Shown in pieces: positions 12,801 to 21,680 of a stretch of 64,000 nt of DNA. The stretch comes from Meghimatium bilineatum. Lineage: Eukaryota > Mollusca > Gastropoda > Stylommatophora > Philomycidae. The notes beneath the pieces were generated by a model. It saw nothing but the letters and a program-made list of their open reading frames with translations, was not told where the DNA came from and searched no databases. A program made the position numbers and the translations under genes. The first letter of the stretch is position 1; each line of letters starts with the position of its first letter. The stretch covers positions 54,650,883-54,714,882 of the forward strand of contig CM067298.1 of the NCBI GenBank assembly GCA_034231615.1, given 5' to 3'.

Positions 12801-15800
12801 GCAATAAAATTGTGCTCCCAATGTTTAGGTAAACTTTTGAGAAAATATATTGTAGTACAATACATCATATTTTTTTTTATTTTTCTGTTAGTAAATATTG
12901 CAGTCTCATCCATTTGCAATATTATTTGCATTATTTGTTCTCAGTTGTTACTGTATTTTCTTCATAAAAGCCTTTTAGTTGAAAGGTCTATTAAGTCTGT
13001 TTTGTAACTGTTAACTGTACTATATTTTGGTGTGATTTATTCTATGTTTTTACTGTAAAATTTACTACTTGCTGTAAAAATCAGGTTCTGTTTTAATGGA
13101 CCTGGTTCAAATCCCATCTTCTGCCTTCTGATTTTTTCTATAACTCCTCAATGCTTTCTATTTATATTACTTACTTAGGTATAAAATCCTAGATTTAAAT
13201 GGCAAAATGGATTGAAATATGTACCCCAGTATAAATGCAAGCATACTTTCAACTGAAATAGGTGAATTAACATGTAGGGACAAATAACAGTCATATGTAT
13301 TGGATTATTTGCATTATATAGCTAATAATATTATATAACTCTGACCTCCACCGTTTACTTTATGTTTTATAACTGTACATTACTCAATTGTTTTTAACCA
13401 TCCTAAAAAATAGTCTATAAATTCTAATGTGAAAGAGGAAACTTAGTAAGTGCTTGTATTTCTTCAACAGGCATGGTCACACAGACTTCAGACACAAGCA
13501 CGTGGTCAAAGTGGACATCATGTACCAATGAGGGTGATTTATGTGGATGGGGTAAAAGATACAGATACCGTTCAGTATCAGACGAGTGTGTTAAAGGTGG
13601 AGTAGACTCAACACAAACAGAAGATTGCTTCCTGGGTCCTTGCAGTAAGTAAAAATCAACATTCTCAAAAAAAATATAATTCTTAAAAGATCAACATTCT
13701 GTCATATAATATATTTTTTTAAATAAAAATTCTGCATAATAATAGAAAATTGTAATTATTTATCTGAATTGCTTTCTCCATTTTGACAGAAGCATTTGTG
13801 GATATTAAAACTGCTAAATATTACAACTAAAAACCACTCTAATGTTTGGGTTTTTAAATACAGCATACCACATTATATATCAAATTTAAATGAAAATGCT
13901 GCACTGCAGATCATCCTTTCCAAAAAATTAACTGAGAACAGCTAATATTCACTGGCCCTTTTATTAAAAAAAAAAAATCAATGAATTCAACATTTTAGCA
14001 ATTTACCTTGACCAAGAGTAAAGAGAAAAGAAGGTGGACAATTTAATCAATATTCTTTAGCGTATCTTCTGAATTTGATCTTAATCTTCCATTTTTTATG
14101 CATAAATTGATAATACATAGTAACTGCAGCAATACTTAAATTCAACGAAACTCAGAAACAGGGTAAAGAAGTTTTGCTAATCACTAGATATACATGATAG
14201 CACATGAGAATTGAAATTTTCACCAAAGAGACCTTTATCAAGAACACATTCATACTTATTGTTTGTTATGCTGTGAATGTGTTCTTGGCGAAGGTCTTTC
14301 AATCAACATGTCAATTCTCACATGTATATTCAGTATCTCATGCAAATATCATCACCCTGTTTCCTAGTTTTAGCTATTTGTTAAGCATGAATTAATTATG
14401 TTTTGATTGATTTATCTTTACAAGAATGTGATGGTAATTTGGTCTGGTCAAACCACACCTTGTGTGGTGGCACATGTGAGAATGCGCCAGCAGCAGCATG
14501 TTCCTTACAGTTGTCTGGAGGTTGTATATGTCCACATAACTTTGTCTTGAATGGTCATGGCTGTGTCAGTCCCCACAAATGCTCAACTGAATGTGTCTAC
14601 AACAATATTACGTATCAGGTACTTTTCTATCTGCTTATAATGAACTCCACCAAGTGGTAATAAGTATAAATTAAATTAATAAGTATCTTCTTTATGGGTT
14701 TTAAATAAATTTATAAATATCTTTAAGGGTTTTAAATAAATTTATAAATATCTTCTTTAAGGGTTTTAAACAAATTTATAAATATCTTTATGGGTTTTCC
14801 TACCCTACTGTAATGTAGGCCTTATTTAGAAGTAACTATAAAAATGAAGGTTTAAGCATCTTACCCATATAGGTCATGCATGGTTTACATCTGTGGGTCC
14901 CACCAATGGCCCATTAGACAAACCACCCATGCAACAGAAAAACCTTAGTAGATGACATGCCGTTATATTGAGGTTATCTTCTTATAGAAGCGTCGTGTCA
15001 TCTATACAATTATGCTTCTCATATTTTTATTTTTTGTTGCAATGTATTTTATGCCATGTTGTGTTTTGTTTGTGGTTGGGGGGAGCCAGAAATTTACTGC
15101 ACAGCAGTGGGGAGGAGGAAACTGACAGATTTTGCCCATCATAGATTCACAGTGACTCAGGACGTGAGAATCCTTTTGACTTGAACATTTGGTTGCATGC
15201 CTGGAGCAATAGAGAGGTTCAGCATAACCAGTAGTCAATTGGTGGCAGTGAACGAGCACAGTGAACAATATCTTGGCTGCAGTGGCTCGGGGCAGTGCAT
15301 AGGTTGAAACCTATCTTCTTGATGGTGTGATGGTCAGTCTCTGGCCTGGGGTGGGCCAAAAATCCACAGCCTCCCCAGCAATATAATGCCAGTATAACAG
15401 AACAGATAAATGTAATACATTATATGGAACAAAATAACAGCTCATAAACACATGCATATATCACACAATGGCATTGGGTAAAAGGGCATAAGCCCATGGA
15501 TTGCTGGATCAGCAACCAACCAACTAATATAGGTGATCTGCTTAACTGACTGTTTAGCAAGAAGTTAATGAAATGGGACGCTGTATTAAAAAAAATCCTA
15601 TAAATGGGGGTGGCTGCATTAAAGATAAAAACAGAAAAGTAATATTTGATAAAACAGAAGTGCTTACAAGATGGGCAGATTATGTGACAGAACTGTTTGA
15701 TGACCAACAGAACAAAAAACCAACAATACACAACAATGATGGACCAGCAATACTGAAAGCAGAAGTAGAAAATGCAATAAAATATGGACATGCTGCAGAC

Positions 15801-18800
15801 TCCGACAACATAACAGCAGACATAATAAAAGATCTAAATGAATTTGGTGTGGATATTATCAAAGAACTTTGCAATGACATATATGAAACAGGACACATAC
15901 CTAAAGACCTAACATCATCAATATTCATACCATTACCTAAGAAGCCCAGGGCTGTAGACTGTACAGAATATAGAACAATAAGTCTAATGAGTCATTTAAC
16001 TAAAATACTCCTCAAGATATATAAAAGAGAAAAACAAGATAGACATGGAGGTCAGTGAAGAACAATTCGGTTTTAGGAAAAACAAAGGAACCAGAGAAGC
16101 TATACTTTTAGTATTCGTCTAGTGATAGTTAAATATATAGAAGTCCAAAAAAGTATCTATATTTGCTTCAGAGACTACAGCAAACCTTTGACAGAGTCCA
16201 ACATGAAAAATTAATGAAATGTCTTCAAGAAATAGGCATAGATGGAAAATACATCAGACTGATTAGAAATATATACTGGGAACAGACTGCATCAATAAGG
16301 TGTCGGAACAGCTACTCACCATACATAGAAATAAGAAGATGGTAAGGCAAGGCTGCATTTTATCACCAAGCCTGTTTAATATATACACAGCGAATATCTT
16401 TAATAATATAGAAGAAATGCCAGGACAAGATCAATGGGAAAATAATAAACAACCTGAGATATGCAAATGATACTGTTCTTCTAGCAGAAAGTGAACATGA
16501 ACTACGCAGACTAATAGATCAAGTCAATAAATCAAGTAATGAATATGGACTGGATATAAATATTTACACAAAAAAACCATCATAATCCGCAAGGACACAG
16601 AATAACAAGAGCTAAACATAAACATTCATGGAGAGAAACTACAACCAGTAAAGCATTATCAATATCTTGGACACATAGTATCAAATGATGGCAGATGTGA
16701 AACAGAAGTTAAAAGGAGAATAGGAATGGCCAAAAGTACCTTCAATGACATGAGGAAAATAATATCTAAACATATTACAAACAAGCTAAATATGAGAATT
16801 ATAGAATTCTAGGGTGAATTATAGAGTAGAACAATACAAACATAAGTCTTAGGTTCAAAAGACAAACATAAAAAGAGATATCAGTGTTCCCATATTTCAA
16901 GACCTAATATATTCTTGCTCACACTGTAACAGATCATTCAGAGCCCAGATTGGACTCATCAGCGAACTAAGGACACACTATGAAATCAAATTTGACTCGC
17001 TTGCGAAGGAGGAAAAATCAGATAATTTAATTATAGAAATAAAAAATCCACAAAAATAAACCTTTATTTTTAAACACATCAACGCCATCAGTTACCTTGA
17101 GCAGGGATGTCTTCGAGAGAACCAGCACCATGAAGTACTTGGGGGTTATGTTGGACAGAAGTCTAAGTTTCAAAGATCATATTGACCACATCATTGTAAG
17201 GGCTTATAAAGGTCTTGCTGCAATGAAAGTTATGGCTGCTGCTCAGTGTGAACAGAGACTTCTATTTCTGCTAGTTAGTTAGTTAGTCGTCGGATCATCA
17301 TCACTGCAAACTGAACACATCCATAGTTGCTCCAATCTCTCCCTGAGTGTATCCACCATTACACTTCTACTGACAGCACTGGTCATATACTGGTTGACCA
17401 TCATTCTTCTGCGCCCTCCAAAATGTTCACTCTAGCAACACCGTATTTCAAACCCAGAATTTAAATCCTGGCCATGGAAAAGGAATCAACATCCACACTA
17501 GTCTCACTCTCACGTGCTATATTTCTTAAGGAGTTCAAAACGCCATCTCGATCCATTTCCTGGGCCACAATCACGCATGATGCCAGTTGATCTGCTCTTT
17601 CATTGCCTCGAACACCCACATGTCCCTGCACGAAAATAAATGTAACTACTTTCAGCCTCGCCTTTCTCAAGGCCTCAATCAACTGTTCGCAAACGAGACT
17701 CACTTGTATCTTCCTTATCATACTCATAGAGTCACTCAAGATGCAGACCTGTGTTACCTTCTGTGTGCATACCCACTTAAATGCCCTGTTCACCACCATA
17801 GTCTCCATGGTCATGTTACTCGTAGTAACCGCAAAGGACCTGCACAGCAGCTATTCCTGCTATATCAGGGATTGGTGGTGGTGGTAGAGTATGCACTGGT
17901 GACTGACACTGAGTCAGACTCATACAGAAAGATTGGATAGAATCCAGAATGAAGCAATGTGAATCACACTAGGGTGTACAAGAGATGCATCGCCACGGGC
18001 TATGCAATACTTACTAGATTGCCCAACTGCAGAGCAAAGAATACATTTGTGCAGGGCGGACCTACCTACAAATCACCACTGGTAAAGAGCACCCTCAACA
18101 CCCTGAAATTCTCAAAGTGAAAGACAGTCAACTTAAGAAAGGAAAGTTGTGGATGTGGTGCGCAGAGGATATTATACAAAATGTGTGAAGGTTGGAGGAT
18201 GTACTGCGTGGTGTGGCATGGAGTCTGGCACCCTTGGAGTGTCAGACAGCCTTCAAAGTAATAACACTCAATAGAGAATGCAAGGAATGGTGTCCGACAG
18301 TCATAGAGTCAGAGGTGCAGGCTCTGATCTGCGAGAATTCCAGGAAAGGTAATATGATTATATATACAGATGGGTCAGTTGTGATATACATCAGGAGTGC
18401 CTGGGCTTTCACAGCTAAAAGGTGGGGAAAACCATCAGAGAGAAATGTTGTGTTTTCATTCAGACAACAAGCAGTATAACAATAGAGATTTTGGCAGTAA
18501 CTAAAACTTTTGGCTCATGGGTGAGAACAATCATCGATAAAGAAGAATTTGTTTAAATTTTATGAGATTCTGATAATCTACAATTTCTGAGAATTGTACA
18601 TATTTTTTTTAAATATAGTTTATTCAAAACTGGTTATACTTTTACCTTTATGTATCATTTATCTAGGAAGGTCAGTATTTCAGCTGTGATGACTGCCAAA
18701 CATGTCAGTGTTCCCGTGGGAACATTTATAAAGGAAAAAGAAAATGCCCAGATGTGAGAAAGTGTAACTTGGTATGTAGCTTTTTTATTCATGTACCAAA

Positions 18801-21234
18801 CCTATATCAAACATTCAACTTTTATAAATTATTTCACTTTTAGAAATCTATATGACAATAAGAATCTTAATTTTATATGTGTAAAACATCACATTTTATA
18901 ATAAACTACATCTACACTACAAAGAAAATTAAAGCTAGAAATAATATTAACTCTTAAAACATTAGCCACCACTAGAAGTAATGAGTTATGTGATATTAAT
19001 AATTATATTATTATTATCTATTATAATTATATTATATTAATGAGATTAATAAATAATTAAAGCTTAGTGATTAGTGCACTGGCTTCCTAGTCGAGTAATC
19101 CAAGCTCAACTGTCTTTTTAAATTACCAATGGCTCCTAGGTTGATCCAGTCTAAGGAAATTGGTATTAGATCTTCTGGAAAAGTAACAGCAGCAGGCATA
19201 ATGCTGACCACATCATCTCTAGTGATGAAACATATATGCCCAACACTGAATTCCTCAATATACCTACCTGGAAAAGGGAAATATCATTTTATTTACTGAA
19301 AGTGGCTATCAGCCATCTCTATTTGTACTAAATACCATCTAAAGTTGTTAGCAGCAAACAATATAATATAATGTGGGTACAATTTGTGTTTACTAATACA
19401 GTGCTTAGAACTGTACTTCAGTGGGTACATCACACTATGGTGATTGCCTTCTTCATTAAACTCTTTAGTTCAAGCACAACATCGGCCTGTTGGAACAACA
19501 TAGTAACTGTTATCGAAGGTTATGACTACGGAATCCTCAGGAAAAAATGAAATCACAAATGCATCAAAGAAAATGAGAGAGCTGACTTATTGGCAGGCAA
19601 TGCAGTGATAGACGGCAGAATGCTGAGAAGAGATAAAGCAGACTTAATAAAAACAGTTTTCGGCTGAAAAACATATGGAAAAACAACAAAATAGAAAGAA
19701 AGTGCTAATGTTACGAACTTTTATTTTTCCGGTTGCAACATACGGCTGTGAAACATGGACTCTAAGTAAAACAGCGGCAAAGAGGATCAACGCCTTCGAG
19801 CTGAAATACTACAGGAAGATACTTAGAATATCATGGAAGGATAAAATCAGAAACTCAGATATTATAAACACACTGAATATTCCAGAGTGTTGGTTACTAA
19901 ACACAATAACAAAAAGAAAACTACGCCTGTTTGGTCATATAAAGAGACATAACTGTTTAGAAAGACAAATAATGGAGGGAAGAGTACCTGGGAAGAGGAG
20001 AAGGGGCAGACCAAGAAGACGATGGACTGATGACATTAAAGATAACATGAATACATCGCTAGAAAATGCAAGCCACATCGCCCAAGACAGAGAGAGGTTC
20101 AGAGAGTTCATTGGGAAGACAACGTTCTGGAAGGAATACGTCACATGACACACATTCATTTCAAGATGAAGATGATGTCAATGAGGATTAGAATGTACAC
20201 ATAACAGAGAATGTCAAAATAGGAGTATCTAGAGGTGAGCGGAGGAAAAGTAAATTTTTTGGAAAGTCAAAAAAAATCAAACAATCAATACCTGACCAGG
20301 ACTCTGGGTCTACCTACATACACTGGAATGGCTGCTGGAATGGAGGGCCTAGCACTTATGGGAATGCCCCTTGTGCTGTGAAGCCAGTTTCTAATCAAGA
20401 ACACTATAGTGTCCCAGGAAATGAGCAGGTGGATGAGTTTGCCAAAGAAGGAGAGTGTGCACAAAGACAATGAAGTCTCATATCAAGAAAAGAAGAGAGC
20501 TATGCAAACCATCAGAAGTGAACATAACATGACAAAACATGCCTATAACTACCTAAATACCCAAGGACAACTCAACATACTTCATCTGAGGACAGGACAT
20601 AACAGACTCAAAAATACATGCACAGGATATGACTAGATGCCACATCACTGTGCATTTGTGGAACAAATGAACAGACCTCTGAACATATTCAGTAGAACTG
20701 TTTTCAGTATGAACATTTGAGATGTATTGGCCCAATGATGCAATCCTGCACGCAAAAATATATGGAATTAAGAGCTCCAGACACTGGTGGAGTTCATCCA
20801 TAAGACTTGCCTGATGGTGTAGACATCAAGTAGTGAACACAAGATATAATAAAGGGCTAATTCTAAAATATTTGTACTCATTTTGCTTTATGAATATTTT
20901 GTTACAGAATACCCATCAATTGGTTCCATCAGAGGATGGTTGCTGTCTTGTGGATTGTATGCCCATGAAAATATGTAAATTGCAGAAAGGACAGGAGAAG
21001 TATATTACATTAGACAGATGTACATCATTAGAAAAAGTGAACCAACATTTCTGTGCTGGTCCATGTCCTACACAACCGCAGTTCACAGACTACACCAGGA
21101 TATCTCTGAGATCAATGGAATGTTTATCTTGCAGGCCAAAGACCACAATCTACAAAGCTGTTGAGTTCAAGTGTGAGAATCAAACATCACTTATACATCC
21201 AGTGCCTGTAGTTGCAGAATGTGATTGCAAATAA
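800..21234 (+). CDS. SCO-spondin-like secreted glycoprotein, 3' part of gene (7 exons)
   Basis: Exons 800-849, 3925-4083, 6034-6192, 13471-13644, 14425-14618, 18667-18771 and 20908-21234 join in one open frame of 390 codons including the stop. Every junction has AG acceptor and GT donor and matching phase. Module order is cysteine-rich end, TSP1, TSP1, TSP1-like, TIL, VWC-like, CTCK. This combination ends SCO-spondin and related multidomain mucin/VWF-like secreted proteins, which act in extracellular matrix or mucus. The 5' part of the gene lies outside the window. Family assignment rests on remembered domain architecture, not a search. It could instead be a hemolectin- or mucin-like protein with TSP1 repeats. 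There is no membrane segment. Confidence 0.78.
1105..1222 (-). repeat. Element A (SINE-like) partial copy
   Basis: Begins with CTTCTTCTTCTGCGT, carries the CCTGCTTGTTAGCAGGATAT palindrome-like core and the 'catggtttacagct' block shared by about ten other copies in the window. Truncated. Confidence 0.6.
1375..2165 (-). mobile_element. RTE-like LINE 3' fragment
   Basis: On the minus strand the frames give QGCVLSSLLFITYI, a FVDDQ catalytic motif near 2035, an LKQVKEFTYLESIISSN block and an IRRQQIKWF tail. These are reverse transcriptase motifs from the B domain to the C terminus of a non-LTR element. Frameshifted and dead. It lies head to head with another fragment of the same kind. Confidence 0.75.
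2180..3270 (+). mobile_element. RTE-like LINE 3' fragment with internal triplication
   Basis: Plus-strand frames give EINELLFSDEQ (degenerate FADDQ, near 2400), a KINR..INIQVKDYQLKQF block and the tail MDRMQNYDIREI..QQIKSFG. Several frameshifts. A 48-bp in-frame triplication lies at 2909-3050. Confidence 0.72.
2909..3050 (+). repeat. Three tandem 48-bp units inside a LINE reading frame
   Basis: GAAATC anchors recur at 2911, 2959 and 3007, exactly 48 bp apart. Each unit encodes REI(V/I)GTTPVNDYIMRH, so the frame stays open. Copies are almost identical. Confidence 0.95.
3271..3924. other. Intronic sequence, no gene recognised
   Basis: Purine-rich tract (3300-3520), then AT-rich DNA. No supported coding or repeat family call. 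Confidence 0.4.
3925..4083 (+). CDS. Exon: thrombospondin type-1 domain
   Basis: The reading frame gives DGEWENWGEWSPCEKNC, then CxPPVCGG and a closing MCSYEPC. This is the W-x-x-W-x-x-W-S-x-C core and six-cysteine spacing of a TSP1 repeat. The acceptor AG is at 3923-3924 and the donor GTAAGA begins at 4084. The exon is 159 bp and splits the last Cys codon T|GT. TSP1 repeats bind matrix, glycosaminoglycans and growth factors, and the tryptophans are candidate C-mannosylation sites. Confidence 0.88.
4285..4450. repeat. Possible tRNA-related SINE piece
   Basis: Contains a B-box-like GGTTCAAATCTC at about 4348 after 'gagcatgtctcggatagcc'. Similar B-box-like strings occur at about 13107 and 19100. 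Weak call, based on motif appearance only. Confidence 0.3.
5275..5640 (+). mobile_element. LINE 3' tail encoding a C2H2-like motif
   Basis: Frames give LNESLEIDKDTWEQHAQN, then CPYCPRTIAA and IGLISHL. The 'CPxC.R...ARIGLISHLRTH' tail is a recurrent C-terminal motif of LINE ORF2 proteins in invertebrates. Stops and frameshifts are present. Confidence 0.65.
6034..6192 (+). CDS. Exon: thrombospondin type-1 domain
   Basis: After AG at 6032-6033 the frame reads CHIHKWGDWTECSQTCGIKSGYRTRY, then a closing QECGHCDC. W-x-x-W-x-x-C, CSQTCG and R-x-R are the three TSP1 layers. Length (159 bp) and phase match the preceding TSP1 exon, suggesting exon duplication within the gene. The donor GTACGT starts at 6193. 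The third tryptophan of the canonical W ladder is absent, as in many TSP1 repeats. Confidence 0.86.
6521..6595. repeat. (TA)n/(TG)n microsatellite at LINE 3' end
   Basis: Alternating tgtgtg and tatata runs directly beyond the 3' end of the minus-strand LINE, typical of RTE-type tails. Confidence 0.8.
6600..8762 (-). mobile_element. RTE-like LINE, 5'-truncated, fairly intact
   Basis: The longest minus frame (8544-7606) reads from TTWWSETIRQGVKEKKK through the finger region WKRKDSKRDCNQYRGISLLS to GFRRNRGCTDAIF and FIDQEKAFY. It continues with QGCVLSPLLF and ELLFADDQ (near 7355) and ends with IQKQQVKWYGHITRQ. The 5' end, at about 8762, begins in the endonuclease domain (DHHMVLATIRKPKA). Only a few stops interrupt it (near 8553 and 7606), so it is younger than most LINE pieces here. 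Confidence 0.88.
8786..12392 (+). mobile_element. piggyBac-family transposon relic within long inverted repeats
   Basis: Outer inverted repeats start GGTACAGGTTAAA at 8786 and end with the complement at 12392, with similarity reaching about 65 bp inward. Inside are an acidic N-terminal region (9233-9424), a possible intron and a decayed transposase. A TTAA with AAAGTG inside it sits at 12330-12333. TTAA sites are not at the outermost ends, so the outer repeats may belong to a second element. Confidence 0.7.
9233..11760 (+). pseudogene. piggyBac transposase (PGBD-like), broken
   Basis: Fragments in order: acidic MESGSDHDTSCDYDSSELDV (9291 on), a GT donor near 9424 and acceptor near 10232, WYDLTAEEFYRFCGLLMYAG (10470s), the first catalytic Asp in NIAIDERMV (about 10760), QYMKDKPTKWGMKLW, GYRVYFDNFYTS (second Asp), the YNKYMKGVDKSDQL region, and a C-terminal Cys-rich RNCKLCYSKSKVERKSKV. 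Frameshifts near 10650, 11206 and 11450 inactivate it. The catalytic Asp residues and the DNFYTS block identify the DDE piggyBac family. Confidence 0.85.
12445..12840 (+). mobile_element. Penelope-like element fragment (GIY-YIG region)
   Basis: The frame reads FTCEPHNLIYTINCKCC followed by CIGETSSDLL, the same region as the complete Penelope element at 25282-25843 (FTCESRNVIYVIICKRCG, then GET). It abuts the piggyBac relic's right end. Diverged and without flanking repeats. Confidence 0.65.
12841..13470. other. Intronic sequence before the third TSP1 exon
   Basis: AT-rich. A B-box-like GGTTCAAATCCC at about 13107 hints at a SINE remnant. Nothing else recognised. Confidence 0.35.
13471..13644 (+). 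CDS. Exon: divergent TSP1-like module
   Basis: The acceptor is TTCTTCAACAG and the donor GTAAGT starts at 13645. The 174-bp exon encodes STWSKWTSCTNEGDLCGWGK, a basic-aromatic RYRYR strand and a closing DCFLGPC. It keeps W-x-x-W-x-x-C and the R strand, but the CSxTCG loop is replaced by a longer acidic NEGDLCGWG loop. The preceding intron of about 7.3 kb is filled by an RTE-like LINE, a piggyBac relic and a Penelope fragment. Confidence 0.8.
14158..14363. repeat. Palindromic element with Penelope-terminal similarity
   Basis: About 100-bp arms in inverted orientation share 'aagaacacattca' with its complement. The left arm contains CCTTTATCAAG and the right arm its diverged complement. The same motif lies in the Penelope pseudo-LTRs. 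Confidence 0.65.
14425..14618 (+). CDS. Exon: trypsin-inhibitor-like (TIL) cysteine-rich domain
   Basis: The frame reads CDGNLVWSNHTLCGGTC through GGCICPHNFVLNGHGCV to HKCSTECVYNNITYQ. The cysteine order C..C..C..C..GGCxCP..F.L...G.C matches TIL domains of SCO-spondin, VWF and mucins. The exon ends in phase 0 at CAG before GTACTT, directly before the VWC-like exon. TIL-VWC pairs are the usual arrangement in this family. NHT and NIT are potential N-glycosylation sites. Confidence 0.85.
14681..14800. repeat. Short tandem units with GGGTTTTAAATAAATTTATAAATATC
   Basis: Three to four copies of a roughly 40-bp AT-rich unit ('gggttttaaa' then 'tttataaatatctt') lie just downstream of the TIL exon. 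Confidence 0.75.
14875..15526. mobile_element. Element B, copy 1, with 8-bp target duplication
   Basis: Nearly all of it reappears at 61185-61787. It is flanked by ATATAGGT at 14867-14874 and 15527-15534. One end is the (CCAA)n-like 'caaccaaccaac'. No coding capacity was seen. This copy has an extra internal block of about 80 bp relative to copy 2. Confidence 0.8.
15545..17085 (+). mobile_element. LINE reverse transcriptase relic
   Basis: Frames give LTRWADYVTELFDDQQN, ADIIKDLNEFG, the finger motif IFIPLPKKP..DCTEYRTISLMSHLTK, FDRVQHEKLMKCLQEIGID, LRYANDTVLLAESE (FADD equivalent, near 16460), HYQYLGHIVSNDGRCE and a C2H2-like tail CSHCNRSFRAQIGLIS near 16920. Heavily frameshifted. Confidence 0.82.
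17090..18540 (+). mobile_element. RNase H-bearing LINE relic with an inverted middle block
   Basis: The plus strand carries TMKYLGVMLDRSLSFKDHI (17100s) and later an IIYTDGS RNase H start (about 18355). Between them, 17290-17870 encodes on the minus strand CILSDSMSMIRKI and FVQGHVGVRGNERADQLA, the core and end of RNase H. The pieces are a rearranged or composite R1/I-type element. Confidence 0.72.
18667..18771 (+). CDS. Exon: VWC-like module
   Basis: A 105-bp phase 0/0 exon between ATCTAG and GTATGT encodes EGQYFSCDDCQTCQCSRG, then KRKCPDVRKCNL. The 'G..F.C..C..C.C..G...C' signature is the VWC module that follows TIL domains. Remnants of an RNase H-bearing LINE lie on both sides (to 18540 and from about 19510), so the exon sits in heavily disturbed intronic DNA while its own frame is clean. 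Confidence 0.82.
19070..19270. repeat. tRNA-related SINE-like repeat
   Basis: 'ttagtgattagtgcactggcttcc' resembles a tRNA A-box region, followed by a block 'gatcttctggaaaagtaacagcag' that recurs at about 31850-31890 and 51830-51850 and, more distantly, near 38380. Confidence 0.45.
19510..19670 (+). mobile_element. LINE RNase H C-terminal piece
   Basis: The frame reads ENERADLLAGNAVIDGRML, the final part of a LINE RNase H domain with its GNxxAD-like helix. It may continue the relic interrupted near 18540. Confidence 0.55.
19675..20160 (+). mobile_element. LINE ORF2 C-terminal fragment
   Basis: The open frame encodes VLMLRTFIFPVATYGCETWT, then RRKILRISWKDKI-type and RRGRPRRRWTDDIK blocks, ending before the stop at 20146. 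This is the standard C-terminal region of RTE/CR1-like LINEs. No interruption within 157 codons suggests recent insertion. Confidence 0.82.
20235..20830 (+). mobile_element. LINE RNase H end fragment
   Basis: The frame reads VPGNEQVDEFAKEGECA followed by LRTGHNRLKNT and TEQTSEHI-like residues, the C terminus after RNase H in R1/I-type LINEs. It lies directly upstream of the CTCK exon. Confidence 0.65.
20908..21234 (+). CDS. Terminal exon: C-terminal cystine knot (CTCK) and stop
   Basis: The acceptor TTTTGTTACAG precedes 20908, and the phase-0 frame runs 108 codons to TAA at 21232-21234. Cysteine positions (GCCLVDC, ICKL, RCTS, FCAGPC, ECLSC, KCEN and final ECDCK) follow the CTCK fold used for dimerisation in VWF, mucins and SCO-spondin. 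The Cys-x-Cys at the extreme C terminus is characteristic. No membrane or GPI signal follows, so the product is predicted to be secreted. Confidence 0.88.
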   Translation, partial: NTHQLVPSEDGCCLVDCMPMKICKLQKGQEKYITLDRCTSLEKVNQHFCAGPCPTQPQFTDYTRISLRSMECLSCRPKTTIYKAVEFKCENQTSLIHPVPVVAECDCK

Positions 21235-21458
21235 ACTAGATGATTACTTCGGATGAAGATTACTTATTCTTGGCAGATGATTTGATATAAATGGAACTCA
21301 CATGATGAGAGTGGCATAACTTGATGAATCTGCTTTAAAGAATCATGTTCACCTTTTATTTTCTTTACTTCTTAAAATTCTCCTGAAGGCTAGAGGATAA
21401 CTTTTGTTATGATTTCAAAGTGTTATCTTACTGTGATTTTTTGAAAGGTTTGGGTTTG

Positions 21459-21476
21459 AATAAATTTGACATTAAA
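21459..21476 (+). terminator. Poly(A) signal of the SCO-spondin-like gene
   Basis: AATAAA at 21459-21464 and ATTAAA at 21471-21476 lie about 225 bp after the stop codon, followed by A-rich and T/G-rich sequence. Expected 3' UTR length is about 240-260 bp. Confidence 0.6.
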
Positions 21477-21535
21477 TAACATGATCAACAAAATGATAAG
21501 GTGTTTTGTATTGGTTTTTTTTCCTCGATCATTCT

Positions 21536-21680
21536 CAAACTCCACCTGGGTCACTCTTATAGCAGGACACAGGTCCTACTAGATTTCCAATAGGACATAG
21601 TCCAGAGAATTGAAATGCATTGTGTCACTTTTGTTTGTGCCAATGGTCCCCCACATCCAACTTCAGCAGTAGAATTGTTG
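21536..21680 (-). repeat. Element A (SINE-like) copy in the intergenic region
   Basis: Shares 'attctcaaactcc', 'tccagagaattgaaatgca' and 'cacatccaacttcagc' with other element A copies. Lies just beyond the poly(A) site of the plus-strand gene. Confidence 0.65.

Noticed and set aside
19070..19140. tRNA gene
   Set aside because: Only A-box-like resemblance; no complete cloverleaf could be drawn, so it is treated as SINE-like.
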